Below are positions 8,148 to 17,600 of a DNA stretch of 64,000 nt, piece by piece. Below the pieces are notes generated by a model that worked only from the letters and a program-made list of their open reading frames with translations, was not told the DNA's origin and did no database searches. Source of the DNA: JAXMEQ01 sp046348225 (GTDB taxonomy: Bacteria > Pseudomonadota > Gammaproteobacteria > Burkholderiales > Burkholderiaceae_C); the NCBI GenBank assembly GCA_046348225.1, contig JAXMEQ010000006.1, positions 186,001 through 250,000 of the forward strand, read 5' to 3'. The first letter of the stretch is position 1; each line of letters begins with the position of its first letter. A program made the translations under genes and the position numbers.

Positions 8148-9932
8148 ATGACCTCCCCCCTACTGGATCCCCCATTCAGCTTGCCTAAGCACACCAAGGT
8201 GCTGGTCGTCCTGGACGTTGTGGAGTCAGTACGGCTCATGGAACAGGACGAGGATGACTTTATCCAGCGGTGGCACTTCTTTGTGGAATACGCGCGGCGG
8301 CACGTGCTGCCGCAGCACGGTGGCCGCATGCTCAAAAGCCTGGGTGACGGGCTGATGCTGGAATTTGCCGATGCCCAGGGATGCGTCAAGGCATCGCTTG
8401 CACTGCAAGAGCTTTGTCGCCAGAGCAATGACGGACGCCCGGCAGACCGCAAGATGTACCTGCGAATCGGCGCTCACTTGGCGGAGTTTGTCTCCGATGA
8501 GCACGACATCTATGGGACCGATGTAAACCTGACGGCACGGGTGGCCACGTTGGCGGGGCCGGGGGAAACCATCATTACCGCGGGCTTGCGAGATCGCCTC
8601 ACGGCCGGGCTGGATGCAGACATTGAAGACCTCGGTGAATGTCACCTCAAACATGTCCAGGAACCGATTCGGGCTTACCGCGTGGGCCCGGCCGGACATG
8701 CGCCGCTGCTGGAGCGTGCAGGTGGCGTGCAGCTGGACCTCAGGCCGACCATCGCAGTGGTCCCGTTTGCGATGCGCAGCGCGGAGCCGGGGCATCACAT
8801 GCTGGGGGAGGCACTGGCTGACGAGGTTATCGCTGCCTTGTCCAGAACCTCCGAGCTGCACGTCATCTCACGGCTTTCAACCACGGTGTTTCGTGACCGC
8901 CATCTTGCTGTTGATGACATACGGGCCCATCTTGGCGCCAGCTACATCCTGTCGGGAACCTGTCGCTGCATGGGAGCTCAGCTGTCGCTGTTTGTTGAAC
9001 TGATCGATGCCAAATCCAGCCATATCGTCTGGGCAGGCAATCTCAAAGGTGAGGTCACGGGCATTTTTGCCAGCGACGACGCGTTGATCGCGTCACTTGT
9101 GGCCTCCATCAGTTCCTCGGTCATGTCACACCAAATGCAACGCGCACGATCGCACGCACTGCCAACACTGGAAGGGTATTCGCTGATGCTGGGTGCAGTG
9201 ACTCTCATGCATCGCAATGCGCTGTCGGATTTCGATCGTGCACGGGTGTTGCTAGAGCACCTGATTGAGCGCAGCAGGCGTCACCCGATCCCGCACGCAT
9301 GGCTGGCCAAGTGGCATGTATTGCGCGTACAGCAAGGCTGGTCTGACGATCCGACGCGGGAAGCGCAGCTTGCGCTGGATTCCACCAAACGTGCCTTGGA
9401 CAACGAGCCCGATTGCGCCCTGGCGCTGACCGTGGATGGACTCGTTCGAACCAACCTGCTTCGCGATACCGACAACGCACTCTTGCGCTACCAGCAGGCC
9501 ATCGATCTCAACCCAAACGAGTCGCTGGCATGGCTGCTCAAAGGCACCATGCATGCGTTTAGGGGAGATGGCGAAGAGGCAGTAGCCAACACGACCAGGG
9601 CACTGTCGCTTTCACCCCTGGATCCGCTTCGCTACTTCTACTATTCGCTCGCTGCAACAGCGGCCTTGTCCGCCGGGCAGCACGAGCGGGCCTTGGCGCT
9701 CGCCAAGGAATCGCTGCGTGCCAACAGGACGCATACCTCGACATGGCGTGTGATGGCTATCTCGCAGGTTCAGCTGGGTCAAATCGAAGAAGCACGAGTG
9801 TCTGCATCGGAATTGCTGAGGCTTCAGCCTGGGCTGACGGTCAGCAGCTATCTGTCGCGCCACCCGAGCGGGCAGTATGGGACGGGCCAGATGTGGGCAG
9901 ACGCCATGCGACAGGCGGGCGTTCCAGTTTAG
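8148..9932 (+). CDS. Class III adenylate/guanylate cyclase with TolB-like and TPR regions
   Basis: 594 aa from the ATG at 8148 (an ATG at 8115 would add 11 residues; neither has a strong ribosome site). The N-terminal cyclase homology domain (about residues 15-175) keeps metal-binding D23 (VVLDVVES) and D67 (KSLGDGLMLEF) and the N127/R131 pair (VNLTARV), so it looks catalytically competent. A TolB-like nucleotide-cyclase-associated segment follows (TIAVVPFAMRS onward, about 195-320), then helical TPR repeats to the end (such as NEPDCALALTVDGLVRTNLL). No membrane segment is evident. Two further genes on the same strand follow it (haloperoxidase-like, 52 bp; then S8 peptidase), and a CRP-like regulator faces the trio. 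Confidence 0.85.
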   Translation: MTSPLLDPPFSLPKHTKVLVVLDVVESVRLMEQDEDDFIQRWHFFVEYARRHVLPQHGGRMLKSLGDGLMLEFADAQGCVKASLALQELCRQSNDGRPADRKMYLRIGAHLAEFVSDEHDIYGTDVNLTARVATLAGPGETIITAGLRDRLTAGLDADIEDLGECHLKHVQEPIRAYRVGPAGHAPLLERAGGVQLDLRPTIAVVPFAMRSAEPGHHMLGEALADEVIAALSRTSELHVISRLSTTVFRDRHLAVDDIRAHLGASYILSGTCRCMGAQLSLFVELIDAKSSHIVWAGNLKGEVTGIFASDDALIASLVASISSSVMSHQMQRARSHALPTLEGYSLMLGAVTLMHRNALSDFDRARVLLEHLIERSRRHPIPHAWLAKWHVLRVQQGWSDDPTREAQLALDSTKRALDNEPDCALALTVDGLVRTNLLRDTDNALLRYQQAIDLNPNESLAWLLKGTMHAFRGDGEEAVANTTRALSLSPLDPLRYFYYSLAATAALSAGQHERALALAKESLRANRTHTSTWRVMAISQVQLGQIEEARVSASELLRLQPGLTVSSYLSRHPSGQYGTGQMWADAMRQAGVPV

Positions 9933-9984
9933 TGACGAGCCCGAACCGGGGGTTACTTTTCATTCATTGAAAGTTGAGTTATTC

Positions 9985-11130
9985 ATGAGCATTCAAAGTA
10001 TCTTTGCAGGGGCTGCGGGCGCCGCCGGTGCAGCGGGGGCAGCGGGGGCAGCGGGAGCGGCTGGGGCGGCCGGTGCTGCAGGGGCGGCTGGTGCTGCGGG
10101 CGCCGCTGGTGCGTCGGAGCTGGCAGCTAACCTGAACTTTTTCCTGAGCACCGGCATGACCCAGTCACGCGCGGCACTGGTTGGCCCATGGCAAGGCGCA
10201 ACCTTGGGCGTTCACTTGCCTTCACCACTTGACGTGCCCGACAGGCTGGCCCATTGGGAGCCTGGGCCGCGAATTGCGACGTGTGCTGTCGAGCTGATCT
10301 CCGGACTTCATTTCGAGGCAGCGCGGCGCGATACGGCCATGAAGATGAGCTTTGTGGACCTAAACAGGCGCCCGCTCAAAAGCCATACGCTTGCAGAGCT
10401 TGTGCGTCCGACGAAAGAAGTCTTCAAAAGCCAGACAGTACTGGTTTCCAATTACGCCGAACTGCGCGCTGATCGCCAGGTCGAGATCCTGACTCAAATG
10501 CCCAACCAGGTGGCTTATTGGGGATCGGTCATCCAGCTGCAGGCATATCGCTACAAATGGACGCTGGAACTTGTGTCCCTTGCTTTGCTTATGGCCTCTG
10601 ACATAGAAATGCGCTTCAAACATGCATTTGCGTGCCCGCGGCCTGCAGAGCTGTCGCCCCAAATTCAGTCCATGATTCCCAGTCCTGGGCACGGCAGCTG
10701 GCCAAGCGGCCATGCGACCGAGGCCTACACAGTCGTGACGGTTCTTTTGGGCCTGCTGGAGGCCGCCAACGGGGATGCAGACAAGTACGCTGAGCAGCTT
10801 GAACGCCAAGCGGCACGGATCGCGGTAAACCGTACGGTGGCGGGCGTGCACTACCCTGTGGACAGCGCTGTCGGACGGTTGCTCGGTACCAGTTTGGGCG
10901 AGTTCCTGATTGCTCGCTGTACCGGTGCCAAGGTCCATGAGCGGGTGTTCAACGGCCCGAAGTTCAAGGGACCGCATGATGCCCCGCTGGACTTTGATCC
11001 ACGCGTGCCGTTGGATGGCAATGTCAGCGACTATTACGAAGTCAAGAAGCCCGCCATCAACATTGCGGCTTCACCGCTGCTCAACTTCATGTGGACGAAG
11101 GCCGTTAAAGAATTCCTGCCCCTGAAGTAG
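9985..11130 (+). CDS. Vanadium-dependent haloperoxidase/PAP2-type protein with Gly-Ala-Ala repeat N-terminus
   Basis: 381 aa from the ATG at 9985; the earlier in-frame start would overlap the cyclase gene. After MSIQSIFA come eleven exact Gly-Ala-Ala triplets (residues 9-41) and a GAS. The rest matches the vanadate/phosphate-binding signature shared by vanadium haloperoxidases and PAP2 phosphatases: K-x6-RP (KHAFACPRP, about 212-220), PSGH at 240-243, and NR-x5-H-x3-D with R283, H289 and D293. Overall length and the spacing between motifs fit bacterial VHPO-like proteins better than small membrane PAP2 enzymes; no membrane helices are obvious. Whether it is a haloperoxidase or a phosphatase cannot be decided here. 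The S8 peptidase starts 7 bp after its stop. Confidence 0.8.
   Translation: MSIQSIFAGAAGAAGAAGAAGAAGAAGAAGAAGAAGAAGAAGASELAANLNFFLSTGMTQSRAALVGPWQGATLGVHLPSPLDVPDRLAHWEPGPRIATCAVELISGLHFEAARRDTAMKMSFVDLNRRPLKSHTLAELVRPTKEVFKSQTVLVSNYAELRADRQVEILTQMPNQVAYWGSVIQLQAYRYKWTLELVSLALLMASDIEMRFKHAFACPRPAELSPQIQSMIPSPGHGSWPSGHATEAYTVVTVLLGLLEAANGDADKYAEQLERQAARIAVNRTVAGVHYPVDSAVGRLLGTSLGEFLIARCTGAKVHERVFNGPKFKGPHDAPLDFDPRVPLDGNVSDYYEVKKPAINIAASPLLNFMWTKAVKEFLPLK
10009..10107 (+). repeat. Eleven-unit 9-bp coding repeat (Gly-Ala-Ala)
   Basis: Eleven consecutive 9-nt units each encode Gly-Ala-Ala, followed by a twelfth Gly-Ala-Ser unit. Glycine is written GGG, GGC, GGT and GGA, and alanine GCT, GCG, GCC and GCA, so the DNA units differ although the peptide is exact. 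Only two neighbouring units are identical at DNA level. Confidence 0.95.
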
Positions 11131-11137
11131 TCGCGCC

Positions 11138-13078
11138 ATGAAATGGACCCCCCTGCCGACCGGCGGCTTCACCGGCATCCACTGGGCCCGACCTGGTGCA
11201 ACAAGTGGCTCGGACCCCTACCTAGTCTGGGCCGAGACGGACCAGTTTGCTGGCTACGGTGGCAAGCAGCCGCGCTGGCTGCCTATTGCGCTGGAGCTGA
11301 ACCCCGGCGTGAGCATCGCCCAGCTGCTGGCGGCTGCATCGCCCAAATGGCTGCATGTGCCGCGCGTGTACACATCCGCCACCTCGCCCAAGGGCTTGCG
11401 GTTTTGCACCGCGCGCGTGCGTCCCGCGTTCTTTCGCCACATCGGACCGGGCGGTGACCTGCACGACCTGGTCAAACGCCTGGAGCTGGGACTGCCTGCG
11501 GGTAACAGTACCGATGATCCCACCGGGCACGCCACCCCGCGAGACAACCAAACGCCGCGCCCGTTGCTGACCGGCAAGGTCGTGGGCCTGATTGACGACA
11601 GCCTGGCGCTGGTGCATGCCAATTTCCTGGATGCGCGCGGCAAGGCGCGCACGGCGTTTTTCTGGCGGCAAGACCGCGAGGGCAAGGGCGCGGCGCCAGC
11701 CGCCCTGGGCTATGGCCATGAGCTGACGGCGGCCGACATCAATGCGGCGATGCAGGCTAATGTATTTGGCGGCATGGTCGACGAAAGCGGCGTGTACGCT
11801 GCGCTAGGCCTGTCCACCCTGGGGCAGAAGTCACGCAACGGCCGCGTGCAGTTTCACGCGCTGGATACGGCTGCAAGTCATGGATCGCACGTGCTCGACC
11901 TGGCCGCTGGCCCGCGAACTGTCGAATCCCAGATTGCCAACCTGCCCCCGGACTTTGACGCGCCGCCCAGTTGGGACGATGCCAAAGACGATGCGAGCCG
12001 CGCACCGATCGTCGCGGTACAACTGGACTATCACACGGTGGCGGACACGTCCGGTGGTTCCATGAACGTTCATGTGCTGGACGGGCTGATGTACATCCTG
12101 TCGTGCTGCGCGCCTACGGCGAAAATCGCGGTGAACGTCAGCTTCGGCACCCTCGCCGGCCCCCATGATGGCACTTCGCTACTGGAGGCCGCCATGGACC
12201 AGTTGCTGGCCCTGTGTGGCACCCGGCTGGCCGTTGTGATTGCGGCGGGCAACAGCTACCAGCAGCGCACTCATGCCAATATGACCCTGGGCCGCGGCGA
12301 GAGCCATATGCTGCACTGGCGCGTGCAACCCGATGACACCAGCCAGAGCTTTCTGGAACTGTGGCTGCCGCCGGGTGCGCAGGGCATTGAGCTGGAAATC
12401 ACCCCGCCAGGCCGTGCGGTACTGCCGGCGCTGCGCATCGGACAGTCGGGGATGTGGCTGGACGGTAGCGCGCAGCCTGTCTGTGCGCTGATCTATCCCG
12501 ACCGGGTAGCAACTGGCGAACGTGGCACCTGTGCGCTGCTGGCGCTGGCGCCTACGTTCAGCTTCGACAGGGACACTGCCACCGCCCCCAGCGGCGCGTG
12601 GCAGGTCAAGCTGACCAACACCGAAGCCGGGCGCGTCACCGTGGACGCCTACGTGGAGCGGGACGACGTGGTGATCGGTACCCATGGGGGTGCCCGGCAG
12701 TCCCACTTTGAAGACGCTTCGTACAACACCAGCGGAAATCCGGACCAGTGGGTGGACCATCCCGACAACCCGTCACTGATCCGCCGCAGCGGCAACTTCA
12801 ACAGCATCGGTACAGGTGCGCGCACGGTTTCGGTGGGAGGCAAGCGCATAGCCGATGATTCATGGGCCCAGTATTCGCCACGCAATCCCGACCCGGATGC
12901 GTCGCGGCCCGAGCGCCCGGGTGTCGTGAAGGTACCCGACACCCATGCCTATAGCGACGAAAACATCATCCTGCTCGGGCTGAAGGCTGCCGGCACGCGC
13001 AGTGGCGGGGTAGCACGCCTTATGGGCACCAGCGACGCCGCGCCGCAAATCACCCGCCGCATCCTGAACAGGATGTAA
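11138..13078 (+). CDS. S8 (subtilisin-like) serine peptidase, no signal peptide
   Basis: 646 aa. The subtilase triad is recognisable: D153 in GKVVGLIDDSLALVH, H248 in AASHGSHVLDLAAG and S632 in LMGTSDAAPQITRR, with the oxyanion Asn N372 in VVIAAGNSYQQ. The Asp-to-His gap (95 residues) and the large region between Asn and Ser make it longer than a minimal subtilase; the insert around 400-520 looks beta-rich. The N-terminus (MKWTPLPTGGFTGIHWARPG) is neither signal peptide nor membrane anchor, so it should be cytosolic unless exported by another route. It lies 7 bp after the haloperoxidase-like gene and ends 12 bp from the convergent CRP-like gene. Its target is unknown. Confidence 0.82.
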   Translation: MKWTPLPTGGFTGIHWARPGATSGSDPYLVWAETDQFAGYGGKQPRWLPIALELNPGVSIAQLLAAASPKWLHVPRVYTSATSPKGLRFCTARVRPAFFRHIGPGGDLHDLVKRLELGLPAGNSTDDPTGHATPRDNQTPRPLLTGKVVGLIDDSLALVHANFLDARGKARTAFFWRQDREGKGAAPAALGYGHELTAADINAAMQANVFGGMVDESGVYAALGLSTLGQKSRNGRVQFHALDTAASHGSHVLDLAAGPRTVESQIANLPPDFDAPPSWDDAKDDASRAPIVAVQLDYHTVADTSGGSMNVHVLDGLMYILSCCAPTAKIAVNVSFGTLAGPHDGTSLLEAAMDQLLALCGTRLAVVIAAGNSYQQRTHANMTLGRGESHMLHWRVQPDDTSQSFLELWLPPGAQGIELEITPPGRAVLPALRIGQSGMWLDGSAQPVCALIYPDRVATGERGTCALLALAPTFSFDRDTATAPSGAWQVKLTNTEAGRVTVDAYVERDDVVIGTHGGARQSHFEDASYNTSGNPDQWVDHPDNPSLIRRSGNFNSIGTGARTVSVGGKRIADDSWAQYSPRNPDPDASRPERPGVVKVPDTHAYSDENIILLGLKAAGTRSGGVARLMGTSDAAPQITRRILNRM

Positions 13079-13090
13079 GGAGGCGCCGGC

Positions 13091-13750
13091 CTACCACCGC
13101 GCTGGCAACTTCTTCAGCAACGTGATCCGTTTCACACCCAGCTCCACGTAGCCGCCCTTTTCCAGGTCCTTGAGCAGTCGGCTGACCATCTCGCGCGACG
13201 CGCCGACCCGGCTGGCGATCGCCTGATGGGTGATCTGGCGCAACTGCACTGGTGCGTCGGCCCGGGCCGGGCCTTCGTAACTTTCCAGCGTGGCCACCAC
13301 CCGGCCATAGACGTCCAGCAACGCCATGTTGCGTGCGGTTTCGGTCGCGGCGCGGGCGCGGCGGATGACCTGGGCCACCAGGTCCAGCGCGAATTCAGGT
13401 TCCTCGGCAAGATGGTCGCGTACGGCGGCGCGCGTCACCACCGAGCAGACACTGGCTTCCAGCGTCATGACCGATGCCGAGCGGGGGCCGCCATCCAGCG
13501 ACATCTCGCCAAAGTAGTCACCCGCTTCGATCGTGCCGTACGTGATCTCGCGCCCGTCTTCATCGGTGGAAAACACCTTCACGCTGCCCTGCAACAGCAC
13601 AAATACCGATTCGCCGACATCGCCTTCATTGAGGATGACGCTGTTTTTCTTGTAGTTGCGAACGGTCCCGCGCAATGCCAGCGCCCTGAGCGAAGGGCTC
13701 AAGGCAGCAATCAGTCTTTCTTGGGTGGCGGTCAGGCTGGGCGCAATCAT
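13091..13750 (-). CDS. CRP/FNR-family transcriptional regulator
   Basis: 219 aa. An N-terminal cyclic-nucleotide-binding domain has the phosphate-binding-cassette pattern FGEMSLDGGPRSASV (about residues 81-95), keeping the Glu and Arg that hold the ribose and cyclic phosphate in cAMP-binding proteins. A long helix and a CRP-type winged helix follow, with recognition region ITHQAIASRVGASREMVSRLLKDLEKGG (about 168-195). No FNR cysteine cluster is seen. It converges on the cyclase-haloperoxidase-peptidase genes, suggesting a cAMP-responsive partner for them, by inference. A large inverted repeat sits directly upstream of its start. Confidence 0.9.
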   Translation of the reverse strand: MIAPSLTATQERLIAALSPSLRALALRGTVRNYKKNSVILNEGDVGESVFVLLQGSVKVFSTDEDGREITYGTIEAGDYFGEMSLDGGPRSASVMTLEASVCSVVTRAAVRDHLAEEPEFALDLVAQVIRRARAATETARNMALLDVYGRVVATLESYEGPARADAPVQLRQITHQAIASRVGASREMVSRLLKDLEKGGYVELGVKRITLLKKLPARW

Positions 13751-13754
13751 GGCG

Positions 13755-13799
13755 AAGGGTTCCCTACGGCGTGCACTCTAGCATGCCGTGGGAACCCTT
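13755..13799. promoter_or_regulatory. 45-bp inverted repeat directly upstream of the CRP-like gene
   Basis: Outer arms AAGGGTTCCC/GGGAACCCTT (13755-13764 and 13790-13799) are a perfect 10-bp inverted repeat. Inside them ACGGC/GCCGT and GC/GC also pair, giving one long hairpin. It lies 4 bp before the CRP-like start codon on the minus strand and 38 bp after the LuxR-type stop. It could be an operator, a translational hairpin for the CRP-like mRNA, or a weak terminator for the LuxR-type gene; there is no T-run. Confidence 0.6.
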
Positions 13800-13837
13800 C
13801 CCGCCTGGTGGGCCGCGCCTGCGGTGACAAGGACGTA

Positions 13838-14494
13838 TCAGTGCATCCGCTCGTGCCTCAGGGCCGGTGCCACCGGCGGGAGCACGGCGACGCGATTGAC
13901 CAGCTCCCGCACACCACTGCAGCGCGTTTTCGCGCACAGGCTGCGTACATGGCTGCGCACCGTGGACACCGCCACTTTCATTTGCACGGCGATGTCGGGC
14001 GCCGAATGGCCCTGACACAGGATGCCCAGCACATGCTCTTCCGTCGCCGTGAGGCCGTGGCTGCGCGCAAAAAAGCCGAGCATCAGCGACTCGCACACGG
14101 ACGCACGCGCAAACACCAGCGCCGCGCGCGCCGGTGCAAGGCGCCCCTCACTTCGCAGGGGAATGACTGCAATGGTCAGGCCGGCCTCTTGCTGGCGCGC
14201 CAGCGTGACGAAGCAGCGTTTCCCGTCAGCAGCATGCGCCAGGGCGTCATGCAGGCGCTTGTCGTCCTCGGCGCTGCGCGTACGCAGGGTGTTGCCGGCA
14301 AGGCCAAGCGCCCGGAAGCGGCCCAGTTCATGGCGTGCGGCCTGGTTGGCATGCAAGAGTGCCGCGCCTGGCGCGGTAATGACCAGGCCATAAGCCAGTT
14401 CATCCAGCAGCGATGCAAGCCCTGACCCCAGCCCCGCGGCGGCCTCTGCCAGCAGCCCGCTGTCTGCAAATCCCGTGTCAAGAAGTCCGTCCAT
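13838..14494 (-). CDS. LuxR-type helix-turn-helix regulator
   Basis: 218 aa from the ATG at 14494, which follows a GGGGA ribosome site; an upstream start at 14608 would add 38 residues. The C-terminal ~65 residues form a LuxR/NarL-type DNA-binding domain (LTATEEHVLGILCQGHSAPDIAVQMKVAVSTVRSHVRSLCAKT). The N-terminal part looks PAS-like (LAYGLVITAPGAALLHANQAARHELG), so it may sense a small molecule; there is no receiver aspartate domain. It lies between the CRP-like gene and the hybrid kinase, all on the minus strand. The kinase tail just upstream carries a copy of the 42-nt repeat. Confidence 0.8.
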   Translation of the reverse strand: MDGLLDTGFADSGLLAEAAAGLGSGLASLLDELAYGLVITAPGAALLHANQAARHELGRFRALGLAGNTLRTRSAEDDKRLHDALAHAADGKRCFVTLARQQEAGLTIAVIPLRSEGRLAPARAALVFARASVCESLMLGFFARSHGLTATEEHVLGILCQGHSAPDIAVQMKVAVSTVRSHVRSLCAKTRCSGVRELVNRVAVLPPVAPALRHERMH

Positions 14495-14618
14495 CCGTGT
14501 TCCCCAACGCTTTGTGACTTGTCGCAAAGCGTAAAAAGGTGCAACGGTTTCAAGCGGTGAATTTGTCCGGATTTTCTGTGAGAAATTTACTGCTACGCGC
14601 CATCGCATGCATGTGTTT

Positions 14619-14660
14619 GCTATGCATTTGATAGCGCCTCACGCCCATTCGGCGAGGGCT
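14619..14660 (+). repeat. 42-nt dispersed repeat, copy at the hybrid kinase 3' end
   Basis: GCTATGCATTTGATAGCGCC followed by a degenerated right part (TCACGCCC...GAGGGCT). It contains the kinase stop codon (14639-14641) and its last codons. Confidence 0.55.
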
Positions 14661-17600
14661 TCACGGGTTTTTTCCAGAAGTGCATGCAGGTGCTGGATGC
14701 GTTCTGCCGCATGGGCCGGCAGGGCGGTTCTGGCGTCGTCCTCGAGGTTGGCACAAACCGCCTGAATGCCTGCGGCGCCGATGTTGCCAGCCGCGCCTTT
14801 CAGCGCATGGGCAGCGCGCGACAGGGCTGCGACGTCGCCCGCCGCCAGTGCCTCCTCGATGGCCTGCAAACGCCGGGGAGCATCGGCCAGAAACAACCCG
14901 ACCACCTCCCGCGTCATGCTCTGCGCCTCGTCGTCAAACTCCTTGAATTCGTTGAGGCGGCTGTAGTCCATGAGCGCTTCCGTCACACCTTCACGGGTGT
15001 CATCCGCCGTGCCTGCCGCTGTCGGTGCCGTCGCCGCACTGGCGCCGGATGCAATCCACTTCTCCAGTGTCTGGGCCAGGGCCGACACCTGCAGGGGCTT
15101 GGTCAGATAGTCCTGCATGCCGGCGGCTTCGCACCGCGCGCGGTCCTCGGCCGAAGCCGCCGCGGTCAGGGCGATTACCGGTGGGGCCTGGCGACCCCAG
15201 GCCAGCTGAATCTGCTCGGTGGCCTGCAGGCCATCCACGTCCGGCATGTTGACGTCCATGAGGATGGCGCCAAACCGGCGCCCTTGCGCCATCGCATGCG
15301 CCACCGCATCCACCGCCTCCCGGCCATCCACGGCCGTATGGATGTCGTAGCCGAGCTTGAGCAGCATCGCGCATGCAACCTTCAGGTTGACGGCGTTGTC
15401 GTCGGCTACGAGCACGGTCACATTTTTCTTGACGTCCGTCACCACCGTGCCGGCCTTGCTGGCGCCAGCATGGTCGGAAGAAATGCAGCGCGCAATGGTG
15501 TCAAACAGCTGTGTCTGGCGCGCCGGCTTCAGGAGCCGGGCGTCGAACAGGCGGGCGTTGTCGTCGCCCGACGGCATGAAGCCCGAGCTCAGCAACAGCA
15601 ACGGTATGTCGCGCCATTCAGCAGTCGACTTGATGGTCCGCGCCAGCGTCACACCGTCCATTTCCGGCATGTGCATGTCGGTGATGATGATGTCGGGCAG
15701 ACGGGCATCCGGCGCAGACGGGTCACCCGCCTGCTCCAGCCATGCCAGCGCGGCCGTTCCCGATTCGGCACTGGCCACTTCCATGCCCCAGAGCTGCAGC
15801 TGCCGCGTGAGGATGCGGATGTTGGTGGCATGGTCGTCCACGATCAGCGCCCGGTTGGCCTTCAGCACACCGCCGCCCGCCGGGCCGAACACCTGTGCAA
15901 TTTCTTCGGTGACGGGTGCGGCCACGGTGAACCAGAAGGTTGAGCCCTGCCCCAGCTGGCTTTCCACCCCGATCTCGCCGCCCATCAGCTTGACCAGTCG
16001 CTTGCAGATGGCCAGGCCCAGGCCGGTACCACCGTACTTGCGCGTGGTGGACGCGTCAACCTGGGTGAAGGCCTCGAACAGGGACGCCACGCGCTCGGGC
16101 GGAATGCCGATGCCGCTGTCCGTCACCCGGAATTCCATCACGGCGCGGCCGTGTCCGTCGTCGGCCTGCAGCTGACGGGCATGCACGGTGACTTCCCCCC
16201 TGGCAGTGAACTTCACGGCGTTGTTGATCAGGTTGATCAGCACCTGGCGCAGCCGCGTGATGTCTCCCCTGATGGCCGTCGGCACGCCGCTGGCAGGGCC
16301 GTCTGCGATGTCAATGATGAGCTCAAGCCCCTTTTCCCGTGCGCGCGGCGCGGCGATGTCACAGGCTTCCTCCACCGCGCCGCGCACGCTCAGGGGTTCG
16401 GCCTCCAGCTCCAGCTTGCCGGATTCAATCTTCGAAAAGTCCAGGATGTCGCTGATCACCGCAAGCAGCTGGTCGCTGGACAGGCGGATTGTCTGCAGGT
16501 AGTCGCGCTGCTCTGCGTCCAGCGGCGTCTCGGCCAGCAGGGTGCTCATGCCGACCACGCCGTTGAGCGGTGTGCGGATTTCATGGCTCATGGTGGCCAG
16601 GAAAGCCGCCTTTGCCCGGGCAGCGGCCAGCGCCTCTTCACGCGACGCTTCCAGCTCGGCCGTACGGGCCGCGACCCGCGCCTCCAGCAGCTCGTTGGCC
16701 TCCTGCAGGGCTTGTGCATCGGCCCTGACCTGAGCGCGGAAGTCCTGCAGCTGCTGCGCACTGTCATGCAGCACTTCGGACAACTGCCGGACTTCCCGGA
16801 TATGGGTTGTACGGTCAATGACCGGCACCTCACCGCGACCGAGCAACTCGGCCGCCTGGCTCAGGCCGCGCAGGCGCCGGCCAAGCCCGGTCGCGATCAG
16901 AATGGCAATCAGCGTGGCCACCAGCACCAGCGCCGCAATCACTCCGAGCGAAACCTTCCAGGCCCGCGTGATGTCCGCCGTGAAGTCCGCCTGCGGCGCT
17001 GCCACCACCAGCGTCCAGCGCAGGCCCAGCGCTTCGCCGAAGGGGCGCTGCACCATCAACAGCGTGCCGCCTTCATAGGGCAGACGCTGCAGTGCCGTGT
17101 TGCTGGCCACCGTGTCGGCACTACGGCTGGCCCACAGCGCCTCCAGGGCGGCGAAGCCTGCGCGGATGGCGGGGTTGGCGCTGTCGCGCGGGCTCCGGCG
17201 CCGGACTTGCCCGTCGACCGGTTCAAACAGTGCATCGCCGGCCGAACTGGCAACCAGCGCGCCTTTCTCGTCGACCACAAAGGCCGCTCCGCGCGAGCTG
17301 ATGCGCTGCGTGCGCAGCACGTCGGCCAGCGGCTGCAGGTACAGGTCGGTGCCAAAAACGCCGGCGGCGCCACCGTCCGGGTCGTACACCGGCTGCGACA
17401 GGCTGACCATGAGCTGCTTGCGCTCCACCGATACCTGCACGGGCGAAAACACGCGGTCCTTGGCAGTCATGGCACTGCTGTACCAGTGGCTCAGGCGCGG
17501 CTCGAAGTTCGCCTTGTCGCTGCGCAGCAGGCGGCTGCGGTCGCCAGGCTGGCGGGCCTGGTAAACGCTGCGGCCGGCGCCGCCCGCTGGCCGGACGGCC

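Noticed and set aside
14591..14608. TGCTACGCGCCATCGC upstream of the LuxR-type gene as a repeat copy
   Set aside because: Too short and lacks the conserved right-hand blocks.
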